The position numbers and the translations under genes were made by a program. Positions 44,501 through 55,832 of a stretch of DNA of 64,000 nucleotides are shown one piece after another (positions within the stretch are counted from its first letter, which is position 1; each line of letters begins with the position of its first letter). The DNA comes from Allium sativum (Eukaryota > Streptophyta > Magnoliopsida > Asparagales > Amaryllidaceae). The notes beneath the pieces are model-generated. The model ran no database searches, was not told where the DNA came from, and saw nothing but the letters and a program-made list of their open reading frames with translations. Location: the NCBI GenBank assembly GCA_030737875.1, contig CM060922.1:232170335-232234334 (forward strand), in the 5' to 3' direction.

Positions 44501-45722
44501 AGATGCAATTGATCAAGGCTTTTGTTGAAAAGCAGGGCCTTGTGGGATGATCAAAGTATAGCCTATCACGGCATAGCTTTGTGTGTATCGTGACTTCGCG
44601 AGCCTCACACCCCGGTATGAGTCAATAAAGGGATACGGACCGTAGGGAGTGCACACGTTTCTTTCTAGCTAGAGTGATGTCAGGGATCTACCAGCGCTGA
44701 CATTTTACTTATGTGGATGATGGATTTTGAGGCGCCTCGGATTTAAACGCCGTTAGTGGTCATATTATAGGTTCAAAGGAACCGAGAAGCGTGTGTTAAG
44801 GCATAACTAATCCAGCCATTGCACTATTGGCGGACCGGCCCTACCGCATCCAAGGGTTGCCCATAGGTGTGATCCTGAGGCATTTGCTAGAGTGTCTCGA
44901 ATCGGAGAGGAGCTTGCCCCTAGCTTCGACTCATGATGGAAATCCAATTTCGAATACGACCTTGCGGTTTTAATTGTAGAACTAGCATGGCGACATAGTA
45001 GGATGGGGTACTGTGTCGTCTATGATTGATACATTATGATTGAAATGTTTTTAAAATACATATACCCATATATATACACACACTAATATCAAATCCGTTT
45101 TATCGTATCAAGCATCTTTTGACCATTATAAGGTAAAACCCTATCCTCCGGTTTGCGTTGCATTGTGTGATGGGACTTGGGTCTTATAATGGTTTCATTT
45201 TTCTAAAAAGCATTGCGTTGTTTGACGATTTACTTTAATTTATGCACTGGCAATCCAATGGAGTAAACCCGTTCCGCGTTAGCGGCATGGTCCTGTGATT
45301 AGCCTTATTAGTAGATAAGTTAAGTTCAGATTTCTCATACTAGTCCCATGACTGACCTGTAGTTTGTTTCACTGGCAAACTCGGGTGCCCATATTTTCCA
45401 CACGGGCAATCGAGTAGCTTTTTGCAGATATACTTACAGGATCCTGGTTTACAGCCGAAGCGGTATTCGGAAAGCTCTGTATCCGTGTATTCCTTTTAGT
45501 TGTATATTTGTATTATTTTTTCACTACTATGTAAATGTAATTTAAATCTCTGATATCATTGTATTTCTTTTATGTAATAAGTATTCATACTCTGATATAT
45601 TCTTGTACTCTGATGTAATTGTTGTAATCAGCAATAAAATGCTCTTCAGTTTGTGTTCTGATGTGTATTGTTCTCAAGGCAATCTAGGCTTTCCTTTACG
45701 GGGAAGTTTGGGTCATTTCAGT

Positions 45723-45734
45723 TGGTATCAGAGC
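45723..45734 (+). other. Primer binding site of C (initiator tRNA-Met)
   Basis: TGGTATCAGAGC starts two bases after the LTR end at 45720. Confidence 0.92.
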
Positions 45735-46362
45735 TTTGGTTTACAGAGCTCGAGAACAAGACATATTAGAACCGAACGAAAGAATTCATTAGAGATTGGA
45801 TTAATAATATCTAATAAGAATAACTCGTTAGAGATGGGATCAGTAGTATCCTAGAACGAGTGTGAAGAGTATTATTTTCCTTGAAAATATAAAAATAAAA
45901 ACAAATTTAGTTTTGCAAATTTTATCCTAATATACGTATTTGAGTATATTATATTTTAATGTGGACAATCGAGTATATAGAGATTTCGAATATACGAGTA
46001 ATTAACGGATATTCGAAGTTTTAATATACTGGATAGATATGGAATCACACTCTAGTCGCCCGGAGATAATTCTGATGATTGGTTCACCATCACCAGTATT
46101 TATGTTCGAGTCTCAAAAGTGGGATTTCTATACATTTCCATTGACTGGTATGAGAACCAAAACTAGATAGGATATATTGCTGTGATTTGCTCTAAAAATA
46201 TGATTTTTGACTATATATAAAAGTTATATATATTTGAAAAGTTAACCACCTAATTGATTGTTGGTTGTGATGTTTGTTAATTACTTTAGCTAATAAAACT
46301 ATTGAAATCAATAAATAAAAAATTAGTTGAGGTAGTTAATTAAACAACTATTAGCTTCGTTC
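45735..46362 (+). other. Non-coding interior of C (0.63 kb)
   Basis: There is no Gag or Pol signature in any frame. It has AT-rich text plus one moderately GC stretch near 46040-46140. Only the ends (primer site, hairpin, polypurine tract) look functional. Confidence 0.8.
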
Positions 46363-46380
46363 CTTTTCGAGGACGAAAAG
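46363..46380 (+). promoter_or_regulatory. Pre-PPT hairpin of C
   Basis: CTTTTCG pairs perfectly with CGAAAAG around AGGA. It ends 17 nt before the 3' LTR. Confidence 0.78.
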
Positions 46381-46383
46381 AAT

Positions 46384-46397
46384 CTAGTGGGGGCGAT
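46384..46397 (+). other. Polypurine tract of C
   Basis: CTAGTGGGGGCGAT abuts TGTAACGACC. Confidence 0.82.
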
Positions 46398-47624
46398 TGT
46401 AACGACCCAGAATTTTGGGGCCAATTTAAAATTTTTATTTTAGAAATTTTAATGGAATTTTAATATTTAAAATAATTTATTTTAAATAATAACGACGAAA
46501 AATTTATTTTAAACGAATAAATTTTATTTAATTATAAAAGGAGTTTGAAATGGCGTGGTGAGTGGATATTCCGTCATCGTTTGATTCTCCATTTAATTAT
46601 TGGATTGGTTAATTTTAATGTAAATTGCAATATTCTGTTATTTTAATTGCTGTAAACATATGTGTAGATATTCTGAGTGATTACATTAGACAATTTAATT
46701 TGGCTTGGGAATGGCATAAGCATGATAGGTTGAAATTTACAGTAATGTGAAAACTAAAATTTCGAATGAAAATGATTGCTTGATTAGTAAACATAGTAAA
46801 TATATTCCTTATCATTAAATTAAGCAAATTGGATATTTATGGCAGACAATAAGAAGTGACAATAATTAAGTAGATTTCGTAAATGGAAACCTAGTAAAAT
46901 GTAAGTTTGTACATTTCATATTTATTCATACTAATGGGTAAACAATTGTGATTCAAATAGGGATTCAAATAGATCGAATAAGACGGAAATTAGTAATTTA
47001 CATAAGGGTGAAGTTATAAAAATAAATCATAATAGGCAGGTTATAAATATAAATTGTAATGGACTTAAAATTAAGAATTGCAACGGGAAAGTTATAAATA
47101 TAAATTAGAACGGGTAAGTTATAATTAAATTGAAAGGAAAAGAATTTATTGTGTTAATAATTAATGACTAGGGAAAAATAGTCATAGGATCTTGAATTAA
47201 GAAATAATTCAATAACATAATAAATGTAGTGAGAAGCTTAATGCATACGAAAAGTACATATTTTTTTTATGAAATATGATATTTAGTTATGTGTTTTGAA
47301 ATATAAAATATGCAAAAATTAACAATCAGAGAAAGTGCACAAATTAACAGTCGGAGAAAATAAATCAAACATTCATTTTTACTTTATTTCCCTTTCTCTT
47401 TGCTTTTGAAATTTGAACGAAAAAGAAGTATGGTCCCCTCATGCCTAGTCATCAAATTAAATGTTATTTGTCACCTACTACATATGTAGAGACAAGAAAA
47501 AAAATGAAATATATATAACTAGATAAAAAATATATACATACATATTGTCTCCACAATAAAATATCCTAAACTCCCCTAAAATCCTATTTCCCAAACATAG
47601 CCGCCGCCCCCTTCTATTTTCAAT
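46398..47624 (+). repeat. 3' LTR of C, first part
   Basis: It aligns with 16387-16769 plus 39679-40507, showing the undisturbed target of D. About 12 differences are seen over a 310-bp sample. It ends in tcaat, the duplicated target of F. Confidence 0.92.
47620..47624 (+). other. Target-site duplication of F, left copy (tcaat)
   Basis: tcaat is repeated at 58933-58937. The intact 5' LTR of C reads tttttaatggcag at 40495-40507, with one substitution. Confidence 0.92.
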
Positions 47625-49518
47625 TGTAACACCCCACGTCCATTAATGTCACTCACAAAGGGAATGCATTAACTTCTATGGAGGTTTTTGGTGAATATAG
47701 AACAGTAAAATTTCAACAAGACAGATATAAAATAGTACATGGAAATTTAAAAACTTTATTTCAATTGCAGCAGAAGTCAAAACATGTTTGATTACATCAT
47801 AACACCATAATCAAGTACAATATCTATCTTGATAAAACAAGTACATAATCCCATTACATAAATAGCCATTAAAAAGAAAGATAACAAGCTGGACTTTACT
47901 TCATCAGTCCAAGTTTTCCAAGAGATAAGCAATCCAATCAGACTCCACTGGAACTTGGCCCAACCTGAGGGCCTGAAGGGAGAAAAGGATGAAAAAGAGG
48001 GGGGGGGGGGTCAGACATAAAGTCTGGCGAGTATGATAATTCTACAATACTATTATCAAAATAACCGTACTAAGGCATAAGCTGGAAAACAAGGAATTGT
48101 CTATGAAAGAGCAGATTAAGGACATAGACAATCGCTAAAGGAAACGTTATAGGCGCTCCTAAATACTAAAGGATAAACACTATACTGCACCACACCAGTC
48201 ACCCTAAAGATTGATTCCACTTAGCTTCACTTAGAAACTTTCTTAATGGCTTTACGTACTCCTAGCTGACTACGTAGGTGCCGCCTGCCCCTATCTCCAC
48301 TAGGTGTACCCCACTTTCCATTTTTCGATCGGCTCCCTACTCGTAGATACCCGTGCTGGCCCCATAGTGGGGTGTATCATTCCCCTAAAGTGGCAACCCG
48401 ATATAACGGAGATGCACGGCTTATACCTACACGATGCAACAACGTCTTACCTACCAGCCCGGGTCCACACACGCATACGAAACCCGTTGGACTTGCGTTG
48501 CCACCGCTCCATGTTTTGGCCTCTTATAGTCAAACCCAGTATGCGTGTCCCGTCCTCGACTTGGGTCGAGCCCACAAAGATACGTTTTGGGATACTGGTT
48601 GAAATGGGCCCCCCATTATTTCCCACAAGCATTCCACCTAAGCTTGTCCCATTAGTCCATCCACTTAACCCACTTAGTCATGTTCATTTACATGTGTATT
48701 TGGTTAAGTCTAATCGTATTTCAAATGCCTTTAAAGGCAACCACTAGATTCCTCATGCCACCCAAGGCACCTACTTAACCCCCATGTCCCACCTTACATG
48801 ATTATCTGGCTAAGTATTTCTTAATTCATTAAGGCCATAACCTCATAAAGACCTCTCACATTAGACTGGCATTTATGGCAGCTGGATTTGCCGGGCGGGT
48901 CCGGGCAGTCTTACACAACAAAAGAGTCTAACCTCGTGTCTTTACAACTGTTATGCTTTAGTTTGGGCCTAGGACCTCTCACATTGGGCCGACATTTGTG
49001 ACTACTGGATTTGCCGGGCGGGTCCGGGCAGGTTTACGTCACAAACGGGTCCAACCTCGTGTCCTAAGCATTGATTATTATTAATAATCCACTTTCTCCA
49101 ATTTTAATAATTCCCTACTTGAATTATTAATTAATTCCAAATTTAACAATGTCCATAATTGACTCAATTATGGACATCCATTTAAGGCATGCAAAATCAT
49201 ATCAATTGCACCCCAATTTATTAATTTCCTAATATTACCCCTACCCCACGTTTGAACGTTTATTCGCAAAATGTATGCTAGACCCTATTAGTCTAACTCA
49301 TAGCATAAAAGAAAATATTCACGACAACAACATATATATGTGACTAAATAAATCATAACAAGGGGTAAAACTTGCATACATTACAACTTGCATAAGGTTA
49401 TACATGTCATGGATCTAAGGGTGTCAACTTATTCATAATTCACATAATATGATTTTGATCAAATTTCATAAACTTGTATAGGACATGTGTGAATCAACAT
49501 CATTAACAATATGGTTTT

Positions 49519-49700
49519 ATATGGGTACACCTAACTCAATAGGCAAATTCCCAAAAATCAAAATTCATTTAATCATAGATTCATGTATATGGATACACCT
49601 AACTTAATAGGCAAATTCCCATATTCAAGATCCAACTAATTTGTAGATTCATGTATATGGGTACACCTAACCCAATAGGCAAATTCCCATAATCAAGATC
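49519..49700 (-). repeat. ~68-bp triplicate in the F LTR
   Basis: ATGG(G/A)TACACCTAAC followed by aataggcaaattccca occurs three times, near 49521, 49589 and 49657. The right LTR has it at about 57719-57895. Confidence 0.82.
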
Positions 49701-50302
49701 TATTATAAAAAAAACATAAACTTTAAACGTGATCCAATTCGCATAAATACTAACATCATGATTTTACAACTTGTATGATTCAACACAACTTAACATGACA
49801 TCATTATCATATAACATAAGTATTTCAACATATGTGATAATATGAGATCTACAACATATATAAGATTTACTACATAGCATATCATAATTTGCAACATAGC
49901 ATGATATGATTTACAACATAGCATAGCATGATTAATCACATATGACATAGCATAGGATTATTTACAACATAATCACTACAACATAACAACATGTATATGA
50001 TAACATAATAGCATAACAAGAGATCCACAACATAAATACATAACAATTCATATCACTTTCTTGTGATCCATTCATAACTTAATCAAATTATTTTATAATA
50101 ATATTGTGAGATTCATCATACTCACTATTTTAAAGAAGAGAAATAGAAAGAGAGAGAGCTTTTGATTTGATTTGAGTAGATTTAGTTTGTAGATTAGGCC
50201 TTCTTCTTCTTTAGTTTGTGACGACTATGCTGAACTCCATGGCAACGGCATGTCGGTAGCTCTCCAATTTTTCAAGTGATTTAGGGTTAGAGTCTACCCA
50301 CT

Positions 50303-50310
50303 TATTTATA
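50303..50310 (-). promoter_or_regulatory. TATA box in the 3' LTR of F
   Basis: TATAAATA on the minus strand. The equivalent in the 5' LTR (58503-58510) is TGTAAATA. Confidence 0.6.
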
Positions 50311-50724
50311 GATGTTAGGATTCATTTAGGACATTAGATTTAACCTAGAAATAACCGCAGCCATTCAGACCAGATGGGGTTTATCTTACTGACTCAGCAA
50401 TGAGTCAGAAGTGACTCAGCAAACACTCAGCAAATTAATAAACTTCTATTCATGTTTACATTAACTGCCCATATATATGTATATATAAATATATATATAT
50501 ACACACGCACCTATTCATGAATTCAAATTAATCCATAATTAACTTATGACCATTTCTACACATTAATTTTCCAATTAATGTCTTATTTCCATTTTTCGCC
50601 TTTTAAGGCAATTCACATATCTCAAATTTGTTATATGCCTTTTTAAGGCTATTTCGTGCAAATTCTCAATATTAATTCTTTTAATTTGTGAATATTAGTA
50701 TTAACAGAAATACGGGGTGTTACA

Positions 50725-50741
50725 TTCTCCCATCCTTAAGT
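50725..50741 (-). other. Polypurine tract of F
   Basis: On the minus strand acttaaggatgggagaa abuts TGTAACACCC. Confidence 0.87.
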
Positions 50742-50759
50742 GATTTCGACCCCGAAATC
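50742..50759 (-). promoter_or_regulatory. Pre-PPT hairpin of F
   Basis: GATTTCG pairs perfectly with CGAAATC; the loop is GGGT on the minus strand. It ends 17 nt before the 3' LTR. Confidence 0.78.
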
Positions 50760-51287
50760 TTCAAGTTTATATCCTATCATCAACCATCTACTCAATAAAC
50801 AAACACTGGCATCCATTGTCCTTATAGACTTCTAATGCTTTCATGTTTAAATGCACAGTGTGTGTCTATGTCCGTATCTAATGCAAAATCAGGCGGTCCA
50901 CTGATTCAGTTGACCTCCTTGATGCAATTCATGATAGTACCATGCATCCATTATGTATGCAAAAGATCCTAATTGCTTACAAACTACTTCTATATGCGTG
51001 CACATCCATTCAGCCGAATGCAGCATCTATATGATGGTACAACCATTATACATCCATTATACTAAATACATTCATTTATGCAATATGCAATATGTAGTGA
51101 CTGAGCCGATCTAGTGCCTAAAGTGTGTGTATATATGCATCCACGAGCAACCACTAGCAACCACTTGCATCCATTTTGCATCCATCATACATAACATGTC
51201 TCAAACACATGTTTCAACCATAGGATTATCCTAACTAAAGGTCAAAGATACTAATGAGAGGACATACTAAAGATAAGATAAGATAAG
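50760..51287 (-). other. 3' untranslated interior of F
   Basis: No coding signature. The TGGTTGCTCGTGGATGC stretch (about 51136-51152) has a counterpart in D near 22600, part of the evidence that D and F are related. Confidence 0.7.
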
Positions 51288-51467
51288 CTAAGCAATAAAG
51301 GAGAAATTAAAAGACATACCCTCAAAAAGAAAAGGGTATAGCGAACGCATCTTCCCTTCTGTCTCCCAAGTAGCGTTGCTCTCATCATCTCCCCATTGCA
51401 CTTTAACTAGTCTGACCTCTCGATTTCTCAACTTTTTGATCTCCGACCCAAGAATGCATGTAGGAGC
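51288..51467 (-). pseudogene. Chromodomain end of F
   Basis: After TGA 51470-51468 the same frame reads IKKLRNREVRLVKVQWGDDE, then ATWETEGKMRSLYPFLF, and stops at TAG. This is a chromovirus chromodomain, thought to guide integration to marked chromatin. Element A keeps the corresponding piece at 5068-5172. Confidence 0.88.
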
Positions 51468-54254
51468 TCATCTAATTGTTGCATCACGCTCTATTTCCAC
51501 CTCTTTAAGAAAGCTCGGCTCTACCACCCCCGCGGTCTTGTGCAAACACTTCCTCAAATGTGATACATGGAATACGTCGTGTACTCCACTAAGTTTCTCA
51601 GGCAACTCCACCCTATACGCCATCTTCCCAATCCTGTCTTTTATAGGAAACGGCCCTACAAACCTTGGCGCTAATATCCCAATGGACCCAAAGCGAACAA
51701 CATTCCGTAGCGGAGACACTTTGATAAAAACCATGTCCCCAATGTCAAACTCAAGATCTGTCCTCCTCTTATCAGCATACGATTTCTGCCTATCTTGTGC
51801 TGCTTTCATCCTCCTTCGAATCAAATCAATCTTCTCCGAGGTTCCCCTAACCATATCGGGCCCAAGTAGGATTTTATCGGTAGATTCCCACCAACATGTA
51901 GGCGAACGGCAAGGCCTTCCATAAAGAGCTTCGAAAGGTGCCATGCCAATACTAGACTGAAAGCTATTATTATATGCGAATTCTACCAACGGAAGGTGCT
52001 CTTCCCATTTACCCCCAAAGTCTAGGATACAAAGCCTTAAAAGATCCTCTAGAATACGATTCACCCTCTCGGTCTGGCCGTCTGTCTGAGGATGATATGC
52101 GGTGCTCAAACATAGCTGAGTCCCTACCGCCTCTTGTAAACTCTTCCAAAATTCGCTAGTGAAGATGGAATCACGGTCGCTTACTATACTAGAAGGAATA
52201 CCATGCAAACGAACTATCTCTTTAATGTATACAGAAGCCAACCACGGAGCAGTCCTCTTACTTTTCACGGGAATAAAATGGGCGCTCTTAGTAATTCTAT
52301 CTACTATAACCCAAATCCCCGTATTACCCTTCCTTGATCTTGGTAATCCATCCGCAAAATCCATTGAGACGCTTTCCCATTTCCATAGTGGAACTTCCAA
52401 TGGGTGAAGCAACCCACCGGGTTTCTTTTGTTCCGCTTTTACTCGTTGGCACACCAAGCATCTAGCGACGTACTCGGCCACATCCTTTTTCATACCGACC
52501 CAAAAGAAAACCCGCTTCATATCTTTGTACATCTTGTCTCCGCCGGGATGAATGGTCATCTTTGTGCGATGAGCATCATCAAGAATGGCCTTCCTTAAGT
52601 CTTCGTCTTGTGGTATACGAAGTCTATTATCCCTTCGTAACCAACCCTTTTCGTCTAGGGTATACCTACGAAGATGGCTAGACGACTCCCCTCCTTTGAG
52701 CTTTTCTACTATCTCAACCAATTGTGGGTCGTCTTGCTGTGCCTCACCAACTCGTCCTAGAAGTGTAGGTCTAACCTCCAAGGATGCTAACAAACCAGGT
52801 ACTAGGTCAACGGAGGGTCTAAAGTCAAACATGGAGATGAATTCTAAGCTTCGTCGTTCAACAAACAACGGACTCAAGGACAACCTTTTCCTACTTAAGG
52901 TGTCTACTACCACGTTACCCTTTCCCGGGGTATATGCTATTTCAAAATCATAGGAGGCTAGGAATTCCATCCACCGTTGCTGCCTTAAATTCAAATCCTT
53001 CTGAGAGAATAAATATTTTAATGATTTGTGGTCAGTGAACAGTTCGAATTTCTCACCAAGAAGATAGTGACGCCAAGACTTAAGCGCGAAAACAATTGCG
53101 GCTAACTCAAGGTCATGCGTAGGGTAATTCTTTTCATGAACCCTCAACTGCCTTCCACCATAGGCTATTACTCTTCCCTCTTGCATGAGGACCGCGCCAA
53201 GTCCCGTCCCACAAGCATCGTTATAGACGGTAAATGGTTTATTCCCTTCTGGCAGCACTAAGACTGGGGCTGAAGTTAAGGCTCTCTTTAAACGTTGGAA
53301 CGCATCATCACAATCTTCGTCCCACGTAAAAACCAGGTTCTTCTTCGTTAACCGCGTTAATGGAGATGATATTTTTGCGAAGTCTTTGATAAACTTCCTA
53401 TAATAGCAAGCCAACCCCAAGAAACTTCTTACATCGGTTACATTTTTAGGGACCTTCCAATCCTGGATGGCCACCACCTTTGCGGGATCCAGTGCTATCC
53501 CTTCTTTGGAAACCACGTGCCCTAAGAACCGTACTTCTTTCCTCCAGAAGTGACACTTAGAAAATTTTGCCTTAAGGTTATGCGCTCGAAGGATTTCCAA
53601 CACTTCCCTAAGATGTAGGGCATGCTCTTCTTCATTCTTAGAAAAGACTAAGATGTCACCCACAAAGACTACCACGAGTTTGTTAAGGTACTCCCTAAAC
53701 ACCCTACTCATCAGATCAACAAAATATGTGGGGGCGTTTGTCAAACCAAAGGGCATCACTAGCCATTCATAGAATCCGTCAGGAGTCCTAAAAACAGTCT
53801 TATCTATACTATCCTCAGCCACCCTCAGTTGATGAAAGCCAGTGGCTATGTCCAACTGCGAAAACACTGAGGCGCCAACTAACTGACCAAAGAGATCGTC
53901 AATCCTCGGCAGTGGGTGTCGGTTCTTTTTAGTAAGCTTGTTTAGTTCTCTATAGTCCACACAAAGTCTAAGGGACCCATCTGCCTTTGTAGCAAATACT
54001 ACTGGAGCACCCCACTCTGATATACTACGTCTTATGAACCCCTTCTCAAGCAACTCCTTCACTTGCTTATTGAGTTCCCTCCTTTCACGAGGAGCCATGT
54101 GGCGCACTGGCAAAGATACGGGTTTAGCATTATCCACAAGATAAATTCGAAAGTCTATCTCCTGCTTTGGAGGTAAGCCTTTCACCTCCTCAAACACATC
54201 CGGATATTCCCGGACCACCTCTACCGTTCGCAGATTCTCTACAGACGCGTCAAG
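51468..54254 (-). pseudogene. RT, RNase H and integrase portion of F, RT active site lost
   Basis: The frame is open for over 900 codons. RT has [20 protein letters not shown] and [12 protein letters not shown]. The catalytic motif reads FVGD where related elements have F/Y-x-D-D: the codon at 53660-53658 is GGT. RNase H follows with [32 protein letters not shown] and [11 protein letters not shown]. Integrase has an HHCC finger (HPGGDKM..., CLVCQR) and the DDE residues in [18 protein letters not shown] and GQTERVNRI. The end [12 protein letters not shown] leads into the chromodomain. Even if the stops were read through, RT would be expected to be inactive. Confidence 0.93.
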
Positions 54255-54719
54255 CTATTCAAGATAACTTAGCATAACGGAATTTATGGGACTACAAAAG
54301 ATGTCGAGAGCATTACCAAGGCGAGTCACAAGCCTAACTACTCTCCTTTCACAATCAAGAATGGCCCCATTTCTAGATAACCAATCCATTCCTAAAATTA
54401 GCCCATAGCCCGTGAAGCCCAATACATAAGCATCGCATCTAAATTCAACGCTAAGTATAGAGATTTTCAAATCCAAACATATCATGGTCAAATGAGCCGA
54501 ACCCCCAATTGGATTTGAAACAACCAAGGGATCCTCTACTAAACTGGTGTTCAAGTGCAGTAATTTAACTAATGATGCCGAGATAAACGAATGAGATGCG
54601 CCAGAATCGAATAAGGTACGGACAGGATGATCAAACAGAAAAACTAAGCTTTCAACAGAAATTGTTCTACCTCTTTCTTGCAGCGGTGGGGCCGCAATAG
54701 CCCGAACTTGCCCCCTTGC
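54255..54719 (-). pseudogene. Aspartic protease portion of F
   Basis: The active-site motif LFDSGASHSFIS is intact (Asp at 54608-54606). The flap and end blocks follow, with GYGLILGMDWLSRNGAILDC. It is bounded by TAG codons on both sides. It would release Gag, RT and integrase from the polyprotein. Confidence 0.92.
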
Positions 54720-55637
54720 CTACCCTGGTGCCATAAGAGCCTGCACCTGTCCTCCCGAGGTAGACCCTGCCCTCTGCCCCTTCTTTGGGCAGTCCTTCAC
54801 CAAATGTCCCGCATCTCCACAATGAAAACAACCAGTCTTCTTTTTCTTTCTACAATCTTTGCTGAGATGACCAGGCGTCCCACAATTGAAGAATCTCTTC
54901 TTTCCTTTGCCATTATTGTTTTTACCACCCTTCTTATTTTGCTGTTGGGGTTTCTTCTGATCCCCTTTCTTTTCAACTGCCTTATCCTCATGCATAAGTG
55001 CCATTTCTACTAGCCTTTCAAAGGTGGCTCCCATAGGGATGTGGGTCATAGCCAACCCTTGCAACGGTTCATTCAAGCCTCTAACGAACCACAAAGCTTT
55101 CTTCTCTGGCATGTTCACCAACTCCAAGCCAAACATTGCTAACTGATTAAATTTATTGACATACTCCTTCACTGATAAGCTCCCTTGCTTTAATGTCAGG
55201 AATTTTTCCATATTTAAATTCTCCTCTGCCCTTGAAAGAAACTTTGCCTCAAACCTTCATCTGAAATCCGCCCATGAATCAACTGGACGTTCCCCGTTAG
55301 TGACCTCCCACCAAAACGAGGCCTCTCCCTTCATTAACCAAGCAGCTAAACGGACTTTCCTCCCATCTTCCACTTCAAAGATATCCAACAATTCCTCAGT
55401 CTCCTTAAGCCAGTCTCTGGCCTCCACAAACGTCTCAGTCCCTTGAAAAGTTTTTCCTCCCATAGCCTTAAATTCCTTGCACGTCCTTGCAAAAGTGTCA
55501 ACACGAGGAGGAGGAATGGGTGCAACTGGGGGTGGAGGAACATCTGCTGGGCCTGCAGTGGTGGCCCTAGCCTCCAAATATCTCCTAAACCACCCTGGAA
55601 TCGTCACACCTTCTGGGAGACTAAGACCTTCAGCCAT
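54720..55637 (-). pseudogene. Gag portion of F
   Basis: The N-terminus is Pro-rich (VPPPPVAPIPPPR, residues ~40-55). The Retrotrans_gag domain follows with FKAMGGKTFQGTE, GEASFWW and, after the TGA at 55259-55257, LKQGSLSVKEYVNKFNQLA. Two CCHC knuckles lie near the end. The second is intact (CFHCGDAGHLVKDC). The first reads FFNCGTPGHLSKDC, so its first Cys is Phe (codon 54893-54891). Gag would assemble the particle and bind RNA through the knuckles. Confidence 0.92.
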
Positions 55638-55820
55638 GCTGAAACGAAAAAGGAAAGATTCAAAATGGAGAATTTGAAAGATAAAGATAAGGATATGGCT
55701 ATTTGGGATTATGTTTTTCATAAAAACTTTCTCTAAATAACATGTTTTTGAAAGCACTTCTTCCAAAAATACTTTAGAAAAATATTTTTCTAAAAATTTT
55801 ATCTGTTCTGGTAACCTTAT
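55638..55820 (-). other. 5' leader of F
   Basis: Between primer site and gag ATG; AT-rich. The bases next to the primer site (ataaggttaccaga) are shared with D. Confidence 0.7.
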
Positions 55821-55832
55821 GCTCTGATACCA
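55821..55832 (-). other. Primer binding site of F (initiator tRNA-Met)
   Basis: On the minus strand TGGTATCAGAGC starts two bases after the 5' LTR end (55835). Confidence 0.93.

Larger units (their letters stand above)
39679..45720 (+). repeat. 5' LTR of C, main part
   Basis: It continues the C LTR after D and ends GGGTCATTTCA before the primer site. It aligns with 46796-47624 and 58938-64000. It holds a TATA box (40432), 38-bp repeats (41430-41540), many GTCATTTAT words, an ACAAGT/ACTTGT hairpin near 42438, a CCCGG module (42879-42977), the 19-nt-loop hairpin (44112-44150) and the distal module shared with A and B. No genes. Confidence 0.9.
47625..50724 (-). repeat. 3' LTR of F (3100 bp, left side)
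   Basis: It matches 55835-58932. It contains a run of about 11 G near 48000 (shorter in the other LTR), the CCCGG module in reverse (48894-48911, 49015-49030), a ~68-bp triplicate (49519-49700) and an intact TATA box. The open frames with MYPTFHFSIG-like text occur in both LTRs and have no recognisable domain. Confidence 0.94.
51288..55637 (-). pseudogene. Gag-Pol polyprotein frame of F (1450 codons, four stops)
   Basis: One minus-strand frame runs from ATG at 55637 (MAEGLSLPEG) to TAG at 51290-51288. Stops interrupt it at 55259-55257 (TGA, in the capsid), 54722-54720 (TAG, after the zinc knuckles), 54257-54255 (TAG, between protease and RT) and 51470-51468 (TGA, before the chromodomain). 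There is no frameshift. A single polyprotein of this size and order is typical of Tekay/Del chromoviruses. The two TGA codons fit loss of an Arg CGA by C-to-T change; the TAGs fit CAG or similar. Confidence 0.93.

Noticed and set aside
48304..48747. 147-codon frame MYPTFHFSIG..., repeated at 56509-56952
   Set aside because: It lies in both LTRs of F, so its preservation only reflects LTR identity. No domain is recognised, and it runs opposite to the element's own genes.
54714..54728. Programmed readthrough at the gag-protease TAG of F
   Set aside because: The context is TAG-GCA-AGG, not CARYYA. Tekay polyproteins are normally read without a stop here, and three other stops in the frame show general decay.
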